Shown here: in pieces, positions 58,075-64,000 of the stretch
Numbering within the stretch: the stretch's first letter is position 1
Layout: every line of letters starts with the position of its first letter
Source: SM1-73 sp964588305
GTDB taxonomy: Bacteria; Zixibacteria; MSB-5A5; SM1-73
DNA length: 64,000 nucleotides
Reading direction: 5' to 3'
Assembly: GCA_964588305.1 (NCBI GenBank)
Contig: CAZPOP010000005.1
Coordinates: forward strand, 62,001 to 126,000
The notes under the pieces: generated by a model
What the model was told of the DNA's origin: nothing
Seen by the model: the letters and a program-made list of their open reading frames with translations, nothing else
Database searches by the model: none
Translations under genes and position numbers: made by a program

Positions 58075-58096
58075 GCAAGACAAGTCTCGCTACTCC
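58075..58096 (-). repeat. GGAGTA-tag hairpin repeat overlapping a stop codon
   Basis: Arms GCAAGAC and GTCTCGC (one mispair) around AA, followed by TACTCC. It supplies the TAG of the creatininase-family gene. Confidence 0.75.
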
Positions 58097-58821
58097 GATT
58101 TTTCCCACTTTTCAAAAATCTCCAAGACATCATCCTTTATCTTTTTGACCACCTTCTCCATGTATATCCTGGCTTTTTTTACATCAAAATCCGGAAAACC
58201 TTCGCCTTCCTTGTATATCAGAATGGAGCCCAGCGCCGGAAGAGAATAGATTCCGCCCTTCTGCAGATGGACCATCTCTTTTTTGTACCTTCTCCTCTTG
58301 ACCAGATCTTTGTCGATAGCCAAGACTGCGGCGTTTTCATCCAGACCGGCATGTCCTCCGGTTTCTCCAAAGAACTTCCGAGTAAGCTCCTCACACAGAA
58401 TCCACCAGTGAATCACCACCACCTTCACCTTCTTCTCCCGATGGACCTTCATGGCCGCGCTTTTCAACTCGTCTATGTGGCCTCCGTGACCATTGATCAC
58501 CAGAATCCGCGAGAATCCTTTGTCTGCCAAGGAAAGCATTATCTCAGTTAGATAGCTTTCAAAAACCGGTGAGGTCACGGTAAGAGACCCGGGATAGGAA
58601 TATAAAGTTCTGGTTATTCCGTAATAGATGGGCGGAGCAATTATAGCGTTCAGATCCTCGGCAATCCTTTCTGCGATGAAGACGGGGATGCTGACATCGG
58701 TACCTAAATTCGTCACTCCGTGCGCTTCAATGGTTCCGACGGGAAGAATCACGGTATCAATCTTTCCCGGCACCAATTCCTTAAATTCCATCCAGTTCAT
58801 ATCTTCTAATTTGAGGGGCAT
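58090..58821 (-). CDS. Creatininase-family amidohydrolase
   Basis: 243 residues; the start follows AGGAGAAACC. Metal ligands are visible in LPVGTIEAHGVTNLGTDVSI (Glu and His, then Asp), INGHGGHIDELKSAAMKVH and GETGGHAGLDENAAVLAID. Family members hydrolyse creatinine, act on the FAPy intermediate in riboflavin/F420 synthesis, or process mycofactocin; none of those contexts is seen here. The end (KSE and TAG) overlaps a dispersed hairpin. Confidence 0.9.
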   Translation of the reverse strand: MPLKLEDMNWMEFKELVPGKIDTVILPVGTIEAHGVTNLGTDVSIPVFIAERIAEDLNAIIAPPIYYGITRTLYSYPGSLTVTSPVFESYLTEIMLSLADKGFSRILVINGHGGHIDELKSAAMKVHREKKVKVVVIHWWILCEELTRKFFGETGGHAGLDENAAVLAIDKDLVKRRRYKKEMVHLQKGGIYSLPALGSILIYKEGEGFPDFDVKKARIYMEKVVKKIKDDVLEIFEKWEKSE

Positions 58822-58976
58822 GGTTTCTCCTGAATAGGTGTTAGGTGATAGGTGTAAGGTGTAAGGTCAAAGGTTCGAGATTGACGGAAAGGAGAATTTC
58901 TAATTCACCAAATGTCGCTCAATTTGGCTTGAGGTCTTTGCTTTCACCTTAAACCCAGAACCTATCACCTACTTCC

Positions 58977-59639
58977 TCATTTGTATTCGAGCACATAAAC
59001 GGTGGTCTTCTGAGGTAAGGTCTCCTTCTTGAAGGTGACAGAATTCCTGCCGACCTTCACCACATCCTTTTTGCCCTGCAGAAATTCATCTACTCCTGCG
59101 ATGGGGAAGTTCGATCCCATAACCGCGGTTTTGTAGTGCATGGGAATGACTACCCTGGGATTTAAGGCGGACACGACCTTGTCTGCTGTGGGTGCGTCTA
59201 TGGTATAATATCCACCGGTTGGAACAAAAAGCACGTCCACCGATCCCATCTGGTTTATCTGATCGGGCGAAAGCTCGACTCCCAGATCTCCCATATGGGC
59301 AAATCTGATCCCCCCCAGCTCCCACAGAAAGATGGTGTTCTCTCCTCTCAGGCTTCCTTGTTTATCGTCATGAAATGCGCCCACTCCTTTGAAACTGACG
59401 CCCCCCGCCTTCTTCTCTCCGCTCCCCTTAACCACTTCAGGATTACCCTTGACCGCGGAAACACAGTTGTGATCAAAGTGATCATGGGAGACCACACATA
59501 CGTCTGCTGTCACGTCAGGCATGGGATAACCCACGCTTTGGTCAAACGGATCGGTGATCAACTTCACAGTATCATCGAGTGATATGAGAAAACAGCTATG
59601 CCCCAACCACCTGATAGTTACCTCATTCTTGCCAGCCAT
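58977..59639 (-). CDS. UlaG-like metallo-beta-lactamase-fold hydrolase
   Basis: 220 residues; the start follows AAAGGAG. The HxHxDH motif is SHDHFDHN, with further ligands in RFAHMGDLGVEL and IPMHYKT. The start (VTIRWLGHSCFLISLDDTVK) is typical of the UPF0173/UlaG group, metal-dependent hydrolases of lactones or phosphodiesters. The substrate is unknown. It is 155 bases upstream of the creatininase-like gene, possibly in one unit. Confidence 0.9.
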   Translation of the reverse strand: MAGKNEVTIRWLGHSCFLISLDDTVKLITDPFDQSVGYPMPDVTADVCVVSHDHFDHNCVSAVKGNPEVVKGSGEKKAGGVSFKGVGAFHDDKQGSLRGENTIFLWELGGIRFAHMGDLGVELSPDQINQMGSVDVLFVPTGGYYTIDAPTADKVVSALNPRVVIPMHYKTAVMGSNFPIAGVDEFLQGKKDVVKVGRNSVTFKKETLPQKTTVYVLEYK

Positions 59640-59703
59640 TTTTAGCTCCTTTCTGTTTCTGGGTTAAACTTCTTTATTTTTCGTCTTGCTGCTTAGAAGG
59701 CAT

Positions 59704-59766
59704 AGCCCGGCCTTTGGCGGGGCTGGTCTCAAGATCCTGCAGACAAGCCCTAAAGGCTTGCCTACG
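59704..59766. repeat. Inverted pair of hairpins with CGTAG tag
   Basis: The right unit has arms CAAGCC and GGCTTG around CTAAA (59744-59760), followed by CCTACG. The left unit is an AGCCC/GGGCT stem at about 59704-59724 in the opposite sense. Confidence 0.55.
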
Positions 59767-59794
59767 CGCTCTGAAGTTGATACTTTGAATCCAC

Positions 59795-60697
59795 CTAAGG
59801 CGATCCTTTCTCCTTATTCAGAACTATATTAACGAAAGCCAACTGCGAAGAGTAATAGACCAGCCTGTAAAAGGCCCGGAAAAGGCTTAAGGTCTGCTGC
59901 ACCAAAAGAACGAGCAGTACGTAAAAACTTGTTTTGGGTATCCCTTCCATAAGCTCCTTCATGCCCACATAGGCCAAAATCGCCACAGTCAAAACCAGGC
60001 TCAGAAGATAATATAAACTTAGAGTCTTGAAAAGATTTGTCAACAAAAACCTAAGAGCCTTCTTTGCAGATGGAAAAAACCGTTCAAAGAAATTCTGGAT
60101 GTAGAATATCCTGAGATAATCTCCAATCATGTTCACCAGGAAAAACAAAAATGCAAGAGCGGAGATCTTTATCACCACTCGCCAGGAGGTGACCTCAAAC
60201 CAATCTCCCTTTCCGGCCACCGAATCGAAAATGGCCGCAAAGAATAGAAACAAGAAGAAGGCAATCAGGTAAAAGAGAATCAAGAGCAACGCTATTTTGA
60301 ACATACCCCAGAAGTATTTCACGCAGTAGCCGAAGAATCTTTCGATCTTCGAATTGCCCTCATCTCCCTTTGACTGGTCTCTCAATATCCCCCAAAAGCC
60401 TCCAGAGAGAAAGATGAAGGCTACAACGGCCAAAAAAAAGACCAGAAAAGACATAAGGAAATAGATCGACAGCGTCTGTCTCCAATGATAGACAAAATCA
60501 ATGAGTAAAGAAAAATCGAAGCCCTTAAGAAAACTCAAGGCTTTTGCGTTCGCGCCGAAGCTGGCGGAGAACATGAGATAAAGGGGTGCCAGCAGGATCA
60601 GGGAGAAAATGAATTTGAAAAGAAACATTATCCCGACCAAGAACTTGTTTGCCCAGACGTTTTTGATCCCTTCTATGAAGGACGCGAAGACGAGCAT
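59795..60697 (-). CDS. Polytopic membrane protein, function unknown
   Basis: 300 residues with six predicted membrane segments and several short amphipathic stretches between them (LRFLLTNLFKTLSLYYLLSL, LLVLLVQQTLSLFRAFYRLV). The pattern is similar to the DUF4013-like/YihY-type glycerophosphoryl transporter-like integral proteins, but I cannot assign a family. There is no signal peptide or catalytic motif. It stands alone. Confidence 0.8.
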   Translation of the reverse strand: MLVFASFIEGIKNVWANKFLVGIMFLFKFIFSLILLAPLYLMFSASFGANAKALSFLKGFDFSLLIDFVYHWRQTLSIYFLMSFLVFFLAVVAFIFLSGGFWGILRDQSKGDEGNSKIERFFGYCVKYFWGMFKIALLLILFYLIAFFLFLFFAAIFDSVAGKGDWFEVTSWRVVIKISALAFLFFLVNMIGDYLRIFYIQNFFERFFPSAKKALRFLLTNLFKTLSLYYLLSLVLTVAILAYVGMKELMEGIPKTSFYVLLVLLVQQTLSLFRAFYRLVYYSSQLAFVNIVLNKEKGSP

Positions 60698-61082
60698 GAT
60701 ACTATTTTTCTTTTGAGGTTTCTATGGAGTGTCAAGTTTTATGGACTGTTGAATAAGTGTCTTACCAAACCGGTCAGGCGTCCCCACCCCAGTCCGCATA
60801 TAGGAGCGAGGGTACAACCCCCGCTCCAACCAGGGGATTGCTTCGTCGCTCCCGCTCCTCGCAATGACCGACGTCATCTCATGTCTTTGCGAGCCGAAGG
60901 CGAAGCAATCTCATCTCCCTGCAGCTATGTTTCTTACGGAGACCTCTCCCCTACGGGCACTCGTCTGAGAAAAACCATGAGCTCTTGTATAGTTCACCTA
61001 AAGGTGAACACTCCATATTCTTTCTCTTCAAGAGTGCAAAGCATTCAACAGATTTTTCAGAAGCCTCAGACAGAATCGTTTC
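60698..61082. other. Repeat-rich spacer
   Basis: No gene. It starts with a half GGAGT-tag repeat (about 60726-60737). A CTGTTGAAT (about 60746-60754) and ATTCAACAG (about 61043-61051) pair recall the MITE ends and bound about 300 bases that include the hairpin at 60992-61014. Confidence 0.6.
60992..61014 (-). repeat. GGAGT-tag hairpin repeat
   Basis: Arms GTTCACCT and AGGTGAAC around AA, followed by ACTCC. Identical to 28621-28643. Confidence 0.85.
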
Positions 61083-62603
61083 TTACACTCCATACAATCC
61101 ACCATATTTGGTCTTGAGATAATCCATCAGGGGACGATGCGACAACGGCTTTCCGGTCACCACTTCCACCAACTTTTCCGCGCGGTAGCGCTGCCCTCTC
61201 TTATGGATGTTTTTTCCCAGCCAGTTTTTCAGGCCGGCGAATTCTCCTTTGGCAAACACGCTATCCAGATCGCCCAGATCCTGTCTGGCCTGATTGAAAA
61301 ACTGCGAAGCATACAAGTTCCCCAAGGAATAGGTGGGGAAATAACCGATATATCCGGCACTCCAGTGCACGTCCTGAAGACAACCCTGGGCATCGTCCGG
61401 CGGAGTGATGGTGAAGTAATTCTTGAACTTCTCATTCCAAACGCCGGGAATGTCCTCGGGCTTCAGATCCCCCTTGAAGAATGCTTGCTCGATTTCAAAA
61501 CGCAAAAGAATATGCAAGTTGTAGGTTACTTCGTCAGCTTCGACCCGGATAAGTGAGGGTTTGACTTCGTTTATGCCAAAATAGAAATCGTCCAGCTTGA
61601 CCTTGCCTAAGGCCTCCGGATAAATCTGTTGGGCCCGGGGTAAGAAGTGCTTCCAGAAAGATTTTGAGCGTCCCACCAGGTTTTCGCACATCCTCGACTG
61701 GGATTCATGAATTCCCAGTGATACTGCTTCACCTCCCGGCGTGCCGTAACGCGCCGGATCCAACCCCTGTTCGTAAAGGCCGTGCCCGGCCTCGTGCAGT
61801 ATGCCAAAAAAAGCTTGTCCAAAATGTTTGGGATTGTAGCGGGTGGTGATGCGGACGTCTCCCGGTCCTATGCCTATGCAAAAGGGATGAGCGGTGACGT
61901 CCAGCCGTCCCCTCTCAAAATCATAACCTATCGCTAAAGCCGCCTCTTTGCCGAAACTCTCCTGCCGGTCGACAGGATAGTCCCCCTGCAGAATCGAGGT
62001 ATCCGGGCGTTTTCCCGAAGCCACGATGGCTGCCACCAGTTCGACTAATTCTTGACGAAATCTTGTGAAGACCTCGGAGACTTTAGCTATTGTCGCACCC
62101 GGCTCAAAATCATCCAGCAAAGCATCGTAAGGATCCTTCTCGTATCCCACCGCCTCGGCCTGATCGTGCTTTAATTTGATGATCTTTTTCAGATATGGTA
62201 AGAATAAGGAGAAATCTGATTTTTGGCGTGCTTCTACCCAGACGGCGTGGGCAAGGGAGGTGACACGGGTAAGCTCCTCCACCAAAGATTTCGGAATCTT
62301 CACCGTCTTGTCGTAGAAGTGTTTGATTTCCCGGGCGTTCGCCGCTTCAAAAGAATCTTCCCCGCTTGAGTAGGAACTTCCTTCCAGTCCTTTGAGAAGA
62401 TCGCCGATTTCCGGACTGGTGGCCTTATCGTGCACCATGCCAGCGAGAAGCGCCAGTTGATTGGCGCGGTGTTCCGAACCTCCTTTGGGAAGATAGGTCT
62501 TTTCGTCCCATTCCAAGACGGCCATGCTCGACCTCAGAAGGGATGCTTCTCTGTTTAGACTCAAAAGTCTTTCATAAGCTCCTTTAGGATCACTTTTCTT
62601 CAC
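61083..62603 (-). CDS. M32-family metallocarboxypeptidase (Taq type)
   Basis: 506 residues, the usual M32 length, starting at GTG 62603 after AAGGAGG. The zinc site is GILHEAGHGLYEQG, followed by the third ligand in LGIHESQSRMCENLVGRS. The family motifs DVRITTRYNP, EADEVTYNLHILLRFEIEQA and GCLQDVHWSAGYIGYFPTYS are all present. It removes C-terminal residues from peptides in the cytoplasm. An M1 aminopeptidase gene lies 62 bases upstream, so the two could serve peptide breakdown together. Confidence 0.95.
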   Translation of the reverse strand: MKKSDPKGAYERLLSLNREASLLRSSMAVLEWDEKTYLPKGGSEHRANQLALLAGMVHDKATSPEIGDLLKGLEGSSYSSGEDSFEAANAREIKHFYDKTVKIPKSLVEELTRVTSLAHAVWVEARQKSDFSLFLPYLKKIIKLKHDQAEAVGYEKDPYDALLDDFEPGATIAKVSEVFTRFRQELVELVAAIVASGKRPDTSILQGDYPVDRQESFGKEAALAIGYDFERGRLDVTAHPFCIGIGPGDVRITTRYNPKHFGQAFFGILHEAGHGLYEQGLDPARYGTPGGEAVSLGIHESQSRMCENLVGRSKSFWKHFLPRAQQIYPEALGKVKLDDFYFGINEVKPSLIRVEADEVTYNLHILLRFEIEQAFFKGDLKPEDIPGVWNEKFKNYFTITPPDDAQGCLQDVHWSAGYIGYFPTYSLGNLYASQFFNQARQDLGDLDSVFAKGEFAGLKNWLGKNIHKRGQRYRAEKLVEVVTGKPLSHRPLMDYLKTKYGGLYGV

Positions 62604-62665
62604 CGTCGGCCTCCTTATTTTTGGGTTTTTGTTCTCTCCAAACCAAGGTTAAGCACTCATGTGTT

Positions 62666-64000
62666 TCAAAAAGAGGTCATCACTTGAACGAAGCTTTCCA
62701 TCCAGAAAAAATATTGACTGCAAAGTCTGAAGATGGCCGAATCCTGGGATTTCTTGGTCAGGCTATTATTGTTCACGTTGATGTCCAAAGCTATCTTGTT
62801 TTCCGGGTCAATTGTGGCACATTCTATCTCTGATTTGGTTTCCAATACTAACCTGTGCCATCCTTCTTTTCCGTCCCAAATCCTTTCTATCTTTTCCCCA
62901 TCCTCCAGCTCGACTGAAACCTCAACGGGGATCTTCACCTCTCCTGTTCTTTTGACCAGAACCTCAGTGTCGTAAATTTGCTGTTGGCCCTCTTTTTCTT
63001 TAGGTTTGCTCTCTATGCGCGCCACCTGATAGTCGCAAACCCCGGTTCCGAAAAGGAATTGAGAGAAGAATGGATTTAGGTCTTCTCCGCTAATTTCGGT
63101 GGCAAGTCGGATAAGATCTTCCGTTTTAGGATGTTTGAATTTGTATCTTCGGAAATATGTCTTCACAAACTCTTTCATCTTTTCCTCACCCAACAGATTC
63201 TCCAAGGTCTGAAGGAGGAGCGAGGCTTTATAATAAACGTTCGACCGATAACTTAAGAAATCCTGGAACTCCCACGAATTCTTCACCGTTATGTCGCTTC
63301 GCGGATCCAGCAGGTAGCCTAACTTGGCCATATCTTTTTCTCCAATCCGTATTCCCCACAGATCAACCAGATTGGCGTCCGGGCCAAATCTTTCCTGCAA
63401 AGTCTTCCTTTCGGAATAGACCGCAAATCCTTCATCCAGCCAGGCTTCCTCGAATTCATTGGTGGCTACCATCCCATACCACCATTGGTGAGCGATCTCG
63501 TGAAAGATCACCATCTCATCCACTCTTACTCTACTGGTAGATAGCCTGGACGGCCAAATTGTGATAAACATGGGATATTCCATGGCTCCACCGCCGTAAC
63601 CCAGGCGGGCATCTGCCATCACCAATTTCTTATAATGATAATCTCCAAAAGCAGAATTATAATATTTCAGACAGAATTCGGCGGCATCCAAAACCCTTTT
63701 CACTTTTTTCTCGTGCTCAGGCTGGCAGAGGAAGACCACTTCTATTCCATCCACCGTTCTTTTGGCGGTAAGATAATCGGGATCTGCTGCCCAGGCAAAA
63801 TCGTGTACATCCTCGGCATGATAGATCAACGTCTTCGTGGAATCGACGTTTATTCTCTCTTCCTGCAGATATCCGGTGGCACCCACCACATACTCCAAAG
63901 GAAGAGTGATGGAAACATCATAGACTCCGAAGTCGGCGAAGAATTCGGATTGGGCATGGTACTGGTGGACATTCCAGCGTCCGTCCTGTTCCAAAACGGC
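62666..64000 (-). CDS. M1-family aminopeptidase, C-terminal part (cut by window edge)
   Basis: 445 residues are visible; the start is beyond the right edge, and the frame stays open to base 64000. The GAMEN-type substrate motif is GYGGGAMEYPMF, and the zinc motif HEIAHQWWYGMVATNEFEEA with the third ligand Glu in WLDEGFAVYSERK. The C-terminal part is beta-rich (VSVELEDGEKIERIWDGKEG), similar to the M1 group with a short helical end. Length and any signal peptide cannot be judged. It removes N-terminal residues. Confidence 0.94.
   Translation of the reverse strand, partial: AVLEQDGRWNVHQYHAQSEFFADFGVYDVSITLPLEYVVGATGYLQEERINVDSTKTLIYHAEDVHDFAWAADPDYLTAKRTVDGIEVVFLCQPEHEKKVKRVLDAAEFCLKYYNSAFGDYHYKKLVMADARLGYGGGAMEYPMFITIWPSRLSTSRVRVDEMVIFHEIAHQWWYGMVATNEFEEAWLDEGFAVYSERKTLQERFGPDANLVDLWGIRIGEKDMAKLGYLLDPRSDITVKNSWEFQDFLSYRSNVYYKASLLLQTLENLLGEEKMKEFVKTYFRRYKFKHPKTEDLIRLATEISGEDLNPFFSQFLFGTGVCDYQVARIESKPKEKEGQQQIYDTEVLVKRTGEVKIPVEVSVELEDGEKIERIWDGKEGWHRLVLETKSEIECATIDPENKIALDINVNNNSLTKKSQDSAIFRLCSQYFFWMESFVQVMTSF

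Noticed and set aside
1..64000. CRISPR arrays
   Set aside because: The repeats are hairpins scattered singly or in inverted pairs, with no regular direct-repeat and spacer pattern.

Overview
The window is one stretch of a diderm (Gram-negative) bacterial chromosome of moderate GC content. Supporting features are a heptosyltransferase-like GT9 enzyme, an LpxL-type acyltransferase, an Omp85/TamB pair, several predicted outer-membrane beta-barrels and lipoproteins. Two tricorn proteases, AMMECR1/MEMO, PPDK and TPR membrane proteins point to a little-cultured lineage, perhaps an FCB-group-like candidate phylum (for example Zixibacteria or a relative). That placement is an inference from gene content only. 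Nearly all genes lie on the minus strand. I found no rRNA, tRNA, CRISPR array, prophage, riboswitch or transposase gene.

Layout. 1-5143: two tandem tricorn-type proteases, the first cut by the window edge. 5396-6283: the only intact plus-strand gene, a DUF3078-like beta-barrel. 6616-9438: pyruvate phosphate dikinase with an unusual basic N-terminal tail. 10031-18919: a truncated secreted-protein remnant, a Mut7-C protein, a macro domain, PAP2, a PfkB kinase, a YigZ protein, DprA, a ComF-like PRTase, an M23 peptidase, an exported MEMO-AMMECR1 fusion and a 2H phosphoesterase. 19017-21943: Lon and Hsp20. 22335-35442: two paralogous membrane-TPR proteins, YchF, a HAD protein, a PfkB kinase, GT9, an LpxL-like enzyme, a peptidase-MA protein and AsmA. 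35492-39294: a minus-strand run iscR-iscS-iscU-mnmA followed by hicB and a hicA broken by one nonsense codon. 39729-48706: ThiE, a coiled-coil/TPR membrane protein, a C26 GATase, an Omp85 protein and TamB. 49243-53338: ECF sigma, anti-sigma, an HtrA-like protein lacking two of three catalytic residues, and a DUF401 permease-like protein. 53892-64000: three envelope proteins, nitroreductase, creatininase-like, UlaG-like hydrolase, a membrane protein, an M32 carboxypeptidase and an M1 aminopeptidase cut by the right edge.

The most unusual layer is between the genes. The spacers carry many short hairpins that share a flanking tag but not a stem sequence. On one strand each reads GGAGT (or CGTAG) followed by two complementary arms; the arms change together from copy to copy. 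Some copies sit in inverted pairs, one of them only 2 bases apart, like the REPINs moved by REP-associated tyrosine transposases (RAYTs). Others are nested inside 120-150 bp elements bounded by a GGGACTGTTGAAAA-type terminal inverted repeat. A separate perfect palindrome (AGAACCTAACTT and its complement) recurs at the 3' ends of genes. Several repeats supply the stop codon of the neighbouring gene, and one sits in frame inside mnmA.

At gene level the points most worth following are the degenerate HtrA beside the sigma/anti-sigma pair, the lipoprotein-type MEMO-AMMECR1 fusion, the hicA nonsense codon, and a Tyr/Trp-rich lipoprotein with a single CxxCH motif.
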